Under the pieces are notes generated by a model. It was not told where the DNA came from. It saw nothing but the letters and a program-made list of their open reading frames with translations, and did no database searches. From Bacteroidales bacterium (GTDB lineage Bacteria > Bacteroidota > Bacteroidia > Bacteroidales > UBA932), in assembly GCA_012522855.1 (NCBI GenBank), contig JAAYJQ010000019.1, forward strand, positions 62,001-126,000: DNA of 64,000 nucleotides, given 5' to 3'. Within the stretch, counting starts at the first letter, position 1. Every line of letters begins with the position of its first letter. A program made the position numbers and the translations under genes. Below, piece by piece: positions 56,237-63,486 of this stretch.

Positions 56237-56281
56237 CCGTTTTTCAATGTTTAGAAACAGTTTAATTTGATTGAAAAACGG
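56237..56281. promoter_or_regulatory. 12-bp inverted repeat upstream of Gfo/Idh/MocA gene
   Basis: CCGTTTTTCAAT (56237-56248) and ATTGAAAAACGG (56270-56281) are perfect inverted copies, 21 nt apart. No T tail on the minus strand. Could be an operator for a dimeric regulator or a leader hairpin. Confidence 0.5.
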
Positions 56282-56575
56282 GGTGTCAATTGAAAATATG
56301 TTCTTGTAATTTTACTATTATCAATTCATAAATGTTATGTGGCAGCATCCAACCAACTGCCGATAAACCATGGCAAGTTACCGAAAATATTCTTGATGCG
56401 CAATACAGAAGGCGGAAGTATTCCCTTCAGGGGCATCTCCGTTCCATGCGCCATCGATGTAGCAGGCCAAGACAAGTGAAGAGGACTGTCTGTAATACCG
56501 GGCGGAGAAAGTTACCCGGATACACAGCCACGAGGCCTGAGGCTGGGTACATCGCCGATGGTACAGCTTTCCACC

Positions 56576-56685
56576 GGTGGAGCCTAAGGTATTGTGATAC
56601 AATGAGTAAACGATGTTTCATCTCCGATTCCGGCAGGGGATGAATACAACTCAATGAATAGATGATCAGCCGGTTGCCCTCCACG
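56576..56685 (-). repeat. E element, copy C (110 nt)
   Basis: Minus-strand copy of the element at 52169-52278, starting CGTGGAGGGCAA at 56685 and closing CTCCACC at 56576. It directly abuts the end of the receptor relic. Downstream (56414-56434) GCCCCTG...AAGGGAATA recalls the start of an R copy. Confidence 0.6.
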
Positions 56686-56908
56686 CAACAATATTTGCCT
56701 GTCTTGTGATGGCGTATCCAAATCCCTTTCCCTGGCGTTTGATTGCACGGATGCGCACAACGCTTCTGACGTCTACACCATTATGCGACGGGTTGCTGAC
56801 AACCTCGATGGATCGGAGATTCTCGTCCACCACTTTCCCTTTTAGAGTCTGCGCTTGGGCAACGCTGCAACATACAAGTCCAAAACAAATAATAAAAATT
56901 CTTCTCAT
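56666..56908 (-). pseudogene. Remnant of a TonB-dependent/outer-membrane receptor gene
   Basis: 80 codons. MRRIFIICFGLVCCSVAQAQTLKGKVVDENLR is a signal peptide plus the first strand of a CarboxypepD_reg domain. It runs directly into SIEVVSNPSHNGVDVRSVVRIRAIKRQGKGFGYAI, which normally occurs over 100 residues later in the plug domain (IEVxSNPS...VIRIRTxKxxGxGFG). So an in-frame internal deletion has joined the two ends. The frame then enters the E element and stops. Not functional as a receptor. Confidence 0.65.
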
Positions 56909-57238
56909 CTCATAAACATTCACGGTGATGCTCCGCACATCGTCGCAACCTTATAATAAACGCAGGAAGCCTTGAATCGCAACACGGATTGTTTAAGGTC
57001 GCTGATGATTGTTGTCCGGAGAATCAAGTCCTCGCCGGCAGCAGCCTAGCGTCGACGAACATGCACAACTTCATCCGCGCCTACTATGCAACAAACCCGG
57101 GAAGCGAAAGAGCGCGCAGGCTTTTGTACATGATTCGAGGTCTTCGAGCCGTTATACGGATCTTATAGATGATGGGCAATGTGTTGATGTTTTTTGTGCG
57201 TGTAGCGGCGGCATCGATGGTAAATCAGGCAACTTTCT

Positions 57239-57246
57239 TATATTTG
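57239..57246 (+). promoter_or_regulatory. -7 box of gpsA
   Basis: TATATTTG, 37 nt before the ATG at 57284. -33 region degenerate. Confidence 0.5.
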
Positions 57247-57283
57247 CCCGAAGCAAACAGTTTTGTGCTGCGATAAGGAAAAA

Positions 57284-58333
57284 ATGAAAAAGATTGCAAT
57301 TATAGGCTCGGGAATGATGGGCTCCGCCCTTGCCTTCCCGGCAAGAGAGAACGGCAACGAAGTGCGTCTGGTGGGCACTCCGCTGGACAGGGATATTATC
57401 GATGCTTGCATTAGGACAGGTCAGCATCTCAAATTCGACCGTCCCTTTCCGGAAGGGGTGAAGTACTATCAGTTCGAACAGTGGCAGGAGGCTGTAGAGG
57501 GAGTGGACTTCGTAATCGGGGGAGTGTCTTCCTTCGGGGTGGACTGGTTCCTCACCGAAGTACTTGAGAAGCTCGACCCGGAAGTGCCGGTGATCTCTGT
57601 TACCAAAGGCCTTATGAATCTGGATGACGGCACCCTTGTTTCCTATCCCGAATATTGGCAGCGCGAGCTTGCAAAAAAAGGAATCATCAGAACAATCAAT
57701 GCTATCGGAGGTCCTTGCACCAGTTATGAACTTGTCTTTCATGACCAGACCCAGGTGGCCTTCTGCGGAGCGGACACAGCCCAGATTAAGATGATCAAGG
57801 AGGCGATGCAGACCTCCTATTACCATATTTCCCTAACGAACGATGTCGTGGGCCTCGAAAGTGCCGTGGCGCTCAAGAACGGCTATGCGCTTGCCATTGC
57901 CATGACAATCGGCCTGGTGAATCGCCATCACGGCCCGGATGCGGGACTTCATTTCAATTCCCAGGCAGCAGCTTTCTATCAGGCGGTTAAGGAAATGCGA
58001 CTGCTGCTGGAGATGCAGGGTGCTAGCCGCGACTGCGAAAACATAGGCATCGGCGACCTCTACGTTACCGTATATGGCGGCCGTACCCGCAAGGTGGGCA
58101 TACTTCTCGGCGAAGGCAAAACCTATCAGGAAGTCCTTGATATCCTGGCCGGAGAAACCCTGGAGAGCCTTGTGGTCGCCCGGCGGGTCTATAACGCCAT
58201 GGTCCGCAAAGCGGAACTCGGACAAGCGGACCTTCGGCAATTCCCCATGCTCTGCCATGCCGCGGCAGTGCTTGATCAGGGGAAAGACGCGGAACTTCCG
58301 TGGGAGTTGTTCACATTTGACCAGACAAAATAA
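57284..58333 (+). CDS. gpsA: NAD(P)-dependent glycerol-3-phosphate dehydrogenase family protein
   Basis: 349 aa. MKKIAIIGSGMMGSALAFPARENGNEVRLVG Rossmann; then VISVTKGLMN, AIGGPCTSYELVF, and C-terminal domain ESAVALKNGYALAIAMTIGLVNR, GIGDLYVTVYGGRTRKVGILLGEGK, matching GpsA. It deviates from standard GpsA in the GPCTSYEL segment (usually GPNFAxE), so a different polyol phosphate is possible. Start ATG 57284 is preceded by AAGGA. Confidence 0.8.
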   Translation: MKKIAIIGSGMMGSALAFPARENGNEVRLVGTPLDRDIIDACIRTGQHLKFDRPFPEGVKYYQFEQWQEAVEGVDFVIGGVSSFGVDWFLTEVLEKLDPEVPVISVTKGLMNLDDGTLVSYPEYWQRELAKKGIIRTINAIGGPCTSYELVFHDQTQVAFCGADTAQIKMIKEAMQTSYYHISLTNDVVGLESAVALKNGYALAIAMTIGLVNRHHGPDAGLHFNSQAAAFYQAVKEMRLLLEMQGASRDCENIGIGDLYVTVYGGRTRKVGILLGEGKTYQEVLDILAGETLESLVVARRVYNAMVRKAELGQADLRQFPMLCHAAAVLDQGKDAELPWELFTFDQTK

Positions 58334-58360
58334 CATCAGCTGATTTTAGTACACCATAAG

Positions 58361-58400
58361 AAATAATAATCCCCTCAAAACTAATAAGTTAGGAGGGGTT
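58361..58400. terminator. Terminator shared by gpsA and tRNA-Leu(UAG)
   Basis: CCCCTC (58371-58376) pairs with GAGGGG (58393-58398), inner AACT/AGTT. On the minus strand it is followed by ATTATTATTT; on the plus strand by TTTTG. Bidirectional. Confidence 0.75.
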
Positions 58401-58405
58401 TTGTG

Positions 58406-58486
58406 TGCGGGTGAAGGGACTCGAACCCATACGCGCGAGGCATCAGATCCTAAGTCTGACTTGTCTACCAATTTCAACACACCCGC
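58406..58486 (-). tRNA. tRNA-Leu (TAG)
   Basis: Acceptor GCGGGTG/CACCCGC, anticodon stem CAGA/TCTG and loop CTTAGGA giving TAG, long variable arm, T-loop TTCGAGT, discriminator A, no CCA. Preceded by the structured leader at 58491-58566. Confidence 0.93.
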
Positions 58487-58490
58487 AAAA

Positions 58491-58566
58491 CCTTCCGGAA
58501 GGCCCGTAACAGGGGCCCGTCGCCAAGGCAGACAATTGGAAGCCGTCTGCCTCCGTGTCCGGAAGG
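58491..58566 (-). ncRNA. Structured leader of tRNA-Leu(UAG) (three-way junction)
   Basis: Outer stem CCTTCCGG (minus 5' end, 58559-58566) with CCGGAAGG (58491-58498), perfect over 8 bp. Two inner hairpins: GGCAGAC/GTCTGCC (58527-58551) and GGCCC/GGGCC (58501-58517). It lies between the promoter and the tRNA 5' end, separated from the tRNA by four A. Far longer and more stable than a usual pre-tRNA leader. Confidence 0.6.
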
Positions 58567-58570
58567 AGTG

Positions 58571-58601
58571 CAAATTTAATGACAAAATCGGAATCTGCAA
58601 A
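58571..58601 (-). promoter_or_regulatory. Promoter of tRNA-Leu(UAG)
   Basis: Minus strand TTTG (58598-58601), 19 nt, TAAATTTG (58571-58578), exact. The -33 box lies in the loop of the rpsU terminator. Confidence 0.8.
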
Positions 58602-58617
58602 GTCGCGGATTCCGATT
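58586..58617 (-). terminator. rpsU terminator
   Basis: AATCGGAATC (58608-58617 on minus) pairs with GATTCCGATT (58586-58595), 12-nt loop, then TTTG. Overlaps the next promoter. Confidence 0.8.
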
Positions 58618-58641
58618 CAGGTATGGGTATGTGGTTTCAAA

Positions 58642-58836
58642 TTACTGCTCTTCTTCACGCTGGAGGCGTTCCTTGTAGATGGCTTTCATCCGAGCGGCCC
58701 TCTTCTTCACGGATGGCTTCTCGAAGGACTTGCGAGCCCGCAGTTCGCGGATCGCGCCGGTTTTCTCGAATTTTCTCTTGAATCTCTTCAGAGCTCTATC
58801 GATGTTTTCGCCTTCCTTGACGGGAACGATGATCAT
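58642..58836 (-). CDS. rpsU: 30S ribosomal protein bS21
   Basis: 64 aa: MIIVPVKEGENIDRALKRFKRKFEKTGAIRELRARKSFEKPSVKKRAARMK... Binds near the 16S 3' end. In Bacteroidota, bS21 with bS18 and bS6 covers the anti-Shine-Dalgarno. Upstream (58846-58853, minus) is AAGGAGGT, a perfect 8-nt SD match 9 nt before the ATG, unlike almost all other genes here. This fits an autoregulation model reported for Flavobacterium in which ribosomes lacking bS21 translate rpsU. Confidence 0.96.
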   Translation of the reverse strand: MIIVPVKEGENIDRALKRFKRKFEKTGAIRELRARKSFEKPSVKKRAARMKAIYKERLQREEEQ

Positions 58837-58845
58837 AACTTTACC

Positions 58846-58853
58846 ACCTCCTT
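58846..58853 (-). promoter_or_regulatory. Perfect Shine-Dalgarno of rpsU
   Basis: AAGGAGGT on the minus strand, fully complementary to the 16S 3' end, 9 nt before ATG 58836. Confidence 0.85.
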
Positions 58854-58868
58854 TTTCTTTTGCGGGTG

Positions 58869-58900
58869 CAAAGGTAGAAAAAAATCATTTATTTTTCAAA
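58869..58900 (-). promoter_or_regulatory. rpsU promoter
   Basis: Minus strand TTTG (58897-58900), 20 nt, TACCTTTG (58869-58876). Exact consensus. Confidence 0.85.
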
Positions 58901-59598
58901 ATATTCATAAAAGTTTCCATCCCCTTCGTCGCGACTTCCTTGATGTGATGGACCCGGCTGTCGGACACCGGCACATCTTGGGGGTCGATGATGTAGATGG
59001 GCACGCCCGCGCCGGCATAACGATACAGCCCTGCGGCGGGATAGACATTCAGGGAAGTTCCCACGATCAATATGATGTTCGCCTCCATGACGAGGTCGAT
59101 CGCTTTCCCGATGCTCGGTACGGCCTCTCCGAAAAATACAATGTGCGGCCGGAGTTGGGAGCCGTTCGGGGCTTTATCCCCGAGATGGATTTCACCGTAG
59201 CCGATGTCGAAGACTTCTTTTTCGGAAAACCCGTCCTGATCGTTGAAGCTGTTTTCGGGACGGACTTTGGTCATCTCTCCGTGCAGATGGAGCACCCGGG
59301 TGCTGCCTGCCCTTTCGTGCAGATTGTCCACGTTCTGGGTGATCACCGCTACATCGTAGTCCTGCTCGAGACCGGCGATGGCGAGGTGCGCGGCATTCGG
59401 CTGCACTTCTTGCAGCTGTTTGCGTCGAACGTTGTAGAAATCGAGGACGAGTTTCCGATCCCGGTACCATCCGTCGATGGATGCTACATCGTAGGGGTCG
59501 TATTGGTCCCAGAGTCCGCCGTGGTCTCTGAATGTCTTGATGCCGCTTTCCGCGCTCACGCCCGCGCCGGTGAGGACGACGATTTTCTTCTTGCTCAT
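58885..59598 (-). CDS. cobB: NAD-dependent protein deacylase (sirtuin)
   Basis: 237 aa. VLTGAGVSAESGIKTFRD binds NAD; TQNVDNLHERAG and catalytic His in HLHGEM; FFGEAVP. Residues FYNVRRKQL contain the Tyr and Arg of the desuccinylase/SIRT5 class, so acidic acyl groups are likely removed. The zinc cysteines are absent, a feature of this phylum's enzymes. Ends inside the rpsU promoter region. Confidence 0.92.
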   Translation of the reverse strand: MSKKKIVVLTGAGVSAESGIKTFRDHGGLWDQYDPYDVASIDGWYRDRKLVLDFYNVRRKQLQEVQPNAAHLAIAGLEQDYDVAVITQNVDNLHERAGSTRVLHLHGEMTKVRPENSFNDQDGFSEKEVFDIGYGEIHLGDKAPNGSQLRPHIVFFGEAVPSIGKAIDLVMEANIILIVGTSLNVYPAAGLYRYAGAGVPIYIIDPQDVPVSDSRVHHIKEVATKGMETFMNILKNK

Positions 59599-59606
59599 AT
59601 TACTTG

Positions 59607-60755
59607 TTACTTGAAATAGGTGTTGCGAAGCCAGTATTCAAATAGCGGGTCCAGGATGACTGGCTTCTCTTCCGGCCCCGTGAAGGAGAGGATCTCCTTC
59701 TTCATCAGCGCGTCCTTCAGCCGCTTCACGTTCGCTGAAGAATTGAGGGAATACTTCCGGATCACCTCCGACGTGCTGAACTTGGTGAAGCCGTCGATGA
59801 TGGCTTTCAGCAGACCGATCTGAAAGGTGGTGAGGTCGTTCATAGCGGCGATGAAGCGTCCCCGGTGGATCGCGATCATCATGTCGAGAGCTTCCAGCAG
59901 GACGGGCTCCATGATATAGCCCTTTGACAGGGAATCACAGATCGAGGTGAAGTGGTTGATGTAGAACAGGTTGCATTTGAACAACCTGCAGGCGCCCGCG
60001 AGCAGGTCCCGGTCGATGACCTTGCCGCTGGCAAGGAAACCCTTGATGACGTGTTCGATGATTTCTTTCTCGTGGACGGTGCTGAGCGGAACCCGTTCAA
60101 ATCTACGGTAGAAGAAATGCCGCTTGACGAAGATGCTTTCCATTGCATTGACCTGCGAGCCGGAAAACAGATACGAGAAGTTCCGAACACCCTGTTCTTT
60201 CATTTCGTCCATCACCGCTTCCATGGCCTTGAACAGTTTCTCTCCGTTTTCCGTCAAGTCCAGATTCTGAAATTCCTCGATGATGAAGAACATCCGGTCA
60301 CCCCGGTCCGCGGCGATCCGGTAGGGGAGCCGCAGCAGGGCCTCCAGATCTCGGTCGTCCAGATCCCAATTCGTCGAAAGAATGGCGTCCGTCTCTGAAA
60401 AGGCTTTCCGGTCGAAAACGAAATGCGTCCCGGCCAGATAACGGCCCATGAGCGCTTCATATTCATCCGGAGTCGAGGCGGTCATTCGGATGACATTGTT
60501 TCCGAATCGTTTGAGGAAGGATTCGAGCGAACGGATGTCCAGGGCAGTCATTTCTCCGGTGTAGAATTGCGTTCCCCGCATTCTAAGGTTCATGAAAGTC
60601 TGCTGGATGAGCGAGCGTTTTCCGGTCCCGACCGGTTCCCATAGCGCCACGTTCTCGCCTTGACCGAGAAGATTGCTCAGAATCATGCAATCTTCCTTTC
60701 GGCCGATGAAATGTTGGCCGGTTACGTACTTGTTGTACAGAAAGGGGCTGTCCAT
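59607..60755 (-). CDS. AAA-type ATPase with degenerate P-loop, unknown role
   Basis: 382 aa. Starts MDSPFLYNKYVTGQHFIGRKEDCMILSNLLGQGENVALWEPVGTGKRSL: the archaeal-ATPase FxGR entry, then a P-loop in which the first Gly is Glu and Ser/Thr after Lys is Arg. Walker B RMFFIIEEFQNL and sensor-1-like FSYLFSGSQ are visible. C-terminal winged helix (GLLKAIIDGFTKFSTSEVIRKYSLNSSANVKRLKDALMKKEILS). Possibly a DNA-binding regulator. 8 nt upstream of cobB. -7 box TAAATTTG at 60778-60785. Confidence 0.8.
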   Translation of the reverse strand: MDSPFLYNKYVTGQHFIGRKEDCMILSNLLGQGENVALWEPVGTGKRSLIQQTFMNLRMRGTQFYTGEMTALDIRSLESFLKRFGNNVIRMTASTPDEYEALMGRYLAGTHFVFDRKAFSETDAILSTNWDLDDRDLEALLRLPYRIAADRGDRMFFIIEEFQNLDLTENGEKLFKAMEAVMDEMKEQGVRNFSYLFSGSQVNAMESIFVKRHFFYRRFERVPLSTVHEKEIIEHVIKGFLASGKVIDRDLLAGACRLFKCNLFYINHFTSICDSLSKGYIMEPVLLEALDMMIAIHRGRFIAAMNDLTTFQIGLLKAIIDGFTKFSTSEVIRKYSLNSSANVKRLKDALMKKEILSFTGPEEKPVILDPLFEYWLRNTYFK

Positions 60756-60777
60756 GGGGAAAACATTTTTGTTATTA

Positions 60778-60785
60778 CAAATTTA
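60778..60785 (-). promoter_or_regulatory. -7 box of AAA ATPase gene
   Basis: TAAATTTG on minus, 22 nt before ATG 60755. No exact -33. Confidence 0.45.
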
Positions 60786-60826
60786 CACAAAAGATTCCGA
60801 TCCGGGAAGGCAATTTTGAAAATAAT

Positions 60827-60857
60827 TTTGCGAATTGGATGAAAATGTCTATTTTTG
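60827..60857 (+). promoter_or_regulatory. rplU-rpmA-serS promoter
   Basis: TTTG (60827-60830), 19 nt, TATTTTTG (60850-60857), exact. Start about 60864. Confidence 0.85.
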
Positions 60858-60864
60858 CAATCCG

Positions 60865-60942
60865 TTTTATGGCCGCGGAGCATTTTCAAGGGCTGCGGAA
60901 AGGCAGACGCTTGCGGCTGAAACTTTAATAAAGTTTTGTTTT
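60865..60942 (+). promoter_or_regulatory. Candidate rplU leader
   Basis: 78-nt leader. GCCGC (about 60872) can pair with GCGGC (about 60913); AAACTTT (60920-60926) pairs perfectly with AAAGTTT (60930-60936) right before the ATG. Such hairpins next to ribosomal protein starts often mediate autoregulation. Not proven. Confidence 0.4.
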
Positions 60943-61254
60943 ATGTATGCAATTGTAGACATTGCAGGCCAGCAGTTCAAGGTGGAAGCCGGAAAAGAGC
61001 TCTTTGTGAACCGTCTGAGCGCGGCCAAGGATACTTCCGTCGAATTCGATAAGGTACTGCTGATCGACACCGAGGGGAAGATACAACTCGGTGCTCCGTA
61101 TGTCAAAGGCGCCGTGGTCAAGGCAACCGTTTTAGATGACGATGTCAAAGCCGACAAGGTGCTTGTATTCAAGAAAATACGTCGCAAGGGATTCCAGAAG
61201 CTCAACGGCCATCGCCAGAAGCTGACGAAAATCCGCATCGATGCGATCGCTTAA
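60943..61254 (+). CDS. rplU: 50S ribosomal protein bL21
   Basis: 103 aa. [25 protein letters not shown]...EFDKVLLID...[53 protein letters not shown], complete. Start ATG 60943; earlier in-frame codons precede the transcription start. Confidence 0.97.
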   Translation: MYAIVDIAGQQFKVEAGKELFVNRLSAAKDTSVEFDKVLLIDTEGKIQLGAPYVKGAVVKATVLDDDVKADKVLVFKKIRRKGFQKLNGHRQKLTKIRIDAIA

Positions 61255-61271
61255 TTCAGGAGGAAAAGATT

Positions 61272-61532
61272 ATGGCACACAAAAAAGGACAATCCAGTTC
61301 AAAGAACGGCCGTGAGTCTCATTCCAAAAGACTCGGCGTCAAGAAATTCGGTGGAGAGGTCGTGAAAGCCGGCAACATCATCATCCGCCAGAGAGGTACG
61401 GTCCACTGCGCGGACAGGAATGTGGGGATGGGCAGGGATCATACCTTGTATGCGTTGGTTGACGGAACGGTCAAGTTCACCAAAAAGAAAGAAAACAAGT
61501 CTTACGTATCTGTAATACCTTTCGAAAACTAA
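61272..61532 (+). CDS. rpmA: 50S ribosomal protein bL27
   Basis: 86 aa. [43 protein letters not shown] is the family signature. AGGAGG lies 8 nt before the ATG: a second gene in the window with a good Shine-Dalgarno. Follows rplU by 17 nt and abuts serS. Confidence 0.97.
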   Translation: MAHKKGQSSSKNGRESHSKRLGVKKFGGEVVKAGNIIIRQRGTVHCADRNVGMGRDHTLYALVDGTVKFTKKKENKSYVSVIPFEN

Positions 61533-62804
61533 ATGCTGACCATAAAAACGCTCCGCGACAATCCGGAGCATGTGATTGAGAAGCTCGCGGTCAAGAATTT
61601 TGATGCGCGAGTTATTGTTGAAAGGGTGCTCGAACTGGATGCCAACCGAAGAGGACTCCAGACCGAGAGTGACGCCCTTGTCGCGCGGCAAAAAGTGAAG
61701 TCCGCGCAGATCGGCGCGTTAATGAAGGCAGGCAAGCGGGACGAGGCGGAAGCCGCGAAGTCGGAAGTGACCGCCCTCAAGGAGAAATCTTCGGCGCTGC
61801 TGGCGCAGGCCGATCAAAACAACCGGGAATTGGAAGAACAACTCCTGCTGCTTCCCAACTTGCCCTGCGACCTTGTCGCCCCCGGCAAGGGTGCCGAGGA
61901 CAATCAGATCGTGAAGACGGGCGGACCGGAAGCGCATCTTCCGAAGGGCGCTCTGCCGCACTGGGATCTTGCCCGGAAATACGACATCATTGACTTCGAC
62001 CTGGGTGTCAAGGTCACCGGAGCTGGATTTCCGGTGTACAAGGGCAAGGGCGCGAAACTCCAGCGTGCCCTCATCAATTTCTTCCTCGACGTCAACACGG
62101 CGGCAGGTTATAAAGAAATTGAGCCGCCCGTGATGGTGAATGCGGCTTCGGGTTTCGGCACCGGACAGCTGCCCGATAAGGAAGGGCAGATGTACCATAT
62201 GGAACTGGACGATTTTTACATGGTTCCCACGGCTGAGGTTCCATTGACGAACCTCTACAGGGACATGATTCTGACCGAGGATCAGTTTCCCCAGAAAATC
62301 ACGGCCTACACGCCCTGTTTCCGCCGCGAAGCGGGTTCCTACGGCAAGGATGTCCGCGGGCTCAACCGACTGCATCAGTTCGATAAGGTAGAGATCGTGC
62401 GCATCGAAAAGCCGGAGAATTCGTATGCCGCCTTGGACGAGATGATCGCCCATGTCGAGGGTATCGTGAACCGGCTCGGTTTGAAGTACCGGATTCTGCG
62501 GCTCTGCGGCGGCGATTTGAGTTTCACCTCGGCCATCACCTACGATTTCGAGCTCTGGTCCGCCGCGCAAGAACGCTGGCTGGAGATTTCCTCGGTTTCC
62601 AATTTCGAAACCTTCCAGTCCAACCGGCTGCGTTTGCGCTACCGTGACGAAAACGGCAAGACGCAGCTTTGCCACACCTTGAACGGAAGCTCGCTGGCCC
62701 TGCCCCGAGTGGTCGCCGCCTTGTTGGAAGACAACGAGACCGAGGACGGGATCGTGATCCCGGAAGTCTTGCGTCCCTATACGGGTTTTGACAAGATTGA
62801 CTGA
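61533..62804 (+). CDS. serS: Seryl-tRNA synthetase
   Basis: 423 aa, class II. N-terminal coiled-coil arm (about 30-105), motif 2 FRREAGSYGKDVRGLNRLHQFDKVEIV, motif 3 at LNGSSLALPRVVAALLEDN. Full length. ATG follows the rpmA stop directly. Confidence 0.97.
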   Translation: MLTIKTLRDNPEHVIEKLAVKNFDARVIVERVLELDANRRGLQTESDALVARQKVKSAQIGALMKAGKRDEAEAAKSEVTALKEKSSALLAQADQNNRELEEQLLLLPNLPCDLVAPGKGAEDNQIVKTGGPEAHLPKGALPHWDLARKYDIIDFDLGVKVTGAGFPVYKGKGAKLQRALINFFLDVNTAAGYKEIEPPVMVNAASGFGTGQLPDKEGQMYHMELDDFYMVPTAEVPLTNLYRDMILTEDQFPQKITAYTPCFRREAGSYGKDVRGLNRLHQFDKVEIVRIEKPENSYAALDEMIAHVEGIVNRLGLKYRILRLCGGDLSFTSAITYDFELWSAAQERWLEISSVSNFETFQSNRLRLRYRDENGKTQLCHTLNGSSLALPRVVAALLEDNETEDGIVIPEVLRPYTGFDKID

Positions 62805-62825
62805 TTTTTGTAACTTTACTCCTCA

Positions 62826-63380
62826 ATGAAAAAGGAGAAAACGATACTCGGAATCGACCCCGGAACCAATATCCTTGGCTTCGGGGTCATTCACATCGAC
62901 GCGAAGGGGCCCCGTTTCGTGTCGATGGGGGTGATCGATCTCCGGAAAGAAACCGATCCTTTCGACAAATTGCGTCGCATCCACTCCGAGGTGGGCGCCC
63001 TGTGCGACAAGTACAATCCCGATGACCTATCGATCGAATCTCCGTTCATGGGGAAGAACGCCCAGGTCACCCTTAAGCTCGGAAGGGCGCAAGGGGCTGC
63101 CATAGTCGCTGCCGCGATCCGGAATATTCCTGTCTATGAATATGCGCCCCGCAAGGCAAAGACGGCGATTTGCGGGAACGGAGCCGCTTCGAAGGAGCAG
63201 GTTTCTCTGATGGTGCAGAAGACCTTGCAGGTCGAACTCGACCCCCGTCATCTGGACGCGACGGATGCCCTGGCCATCGCCCTTTGTCATTATTATCAGC
63301 AGGAAAGCCCCTTGACGAATATCGGAGGCCGTTCAAGCTGGGAGAAATTCGTCCGGGCGAATCCGGATCGCGTCAAATAA
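62826..63380 (+). CDS. ruvC: Holliday junction resolvase RuvC
   Basis: 184 aa. Acidic catalytic residues: LGIDPGTNILGFGVI (Asp), LSIESPFMGKNAQVTLKLGRAQG (Glu), LDATDALAIALCH (Asp pair). Cuts Holliday junctions. 21 nt after serS. Confidence 0.96.
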   Translation: MKKEKTILGIDPGTNILGFGVIHIDAKGPRFVSMGVIDLRKETDPFDKLRRIHSEVGALCDKYNPDDLSIESPFMGKNAQVTLKLGRAQGAAIVAAAIRNIPVYEYAPRKAKTAICGNGAASKEQVSLMVQKTLQVELDPRHLDATDALAIALCHYYQQESPLTNIGGRSSWEKFVRANPDRVK

Positions 63381-63486
63381 AAAGTCGTCATTTCTATCTT
63401 TTTCTTGCTGCGGATTAAACCTTTTCACGGTTATATTGTCAAAAACAGTGAAATTAGTTAGTAGCGTTTATTATTATCGTGTTCTT

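Larger units (their letters stand above)
56216..57283. other. Gene-free gap with repeats and a gene relic
   Basis: Holds an inverted repeat (56237-56281), E element copy C (56576-56685, minus), a degenerate R piece (56414-56434), a decayed receptor gene (56666-56908) and about 330 bp (56940-57238) with no recognisable gene. -7 box of gpsA ends the gap. Confidence 0.65.

Noticed and set aside
57009..57287. 92-residue ORF before gpsA
   Set aside because: No domain; the actual gene start with its own -7 box lies at 57284.
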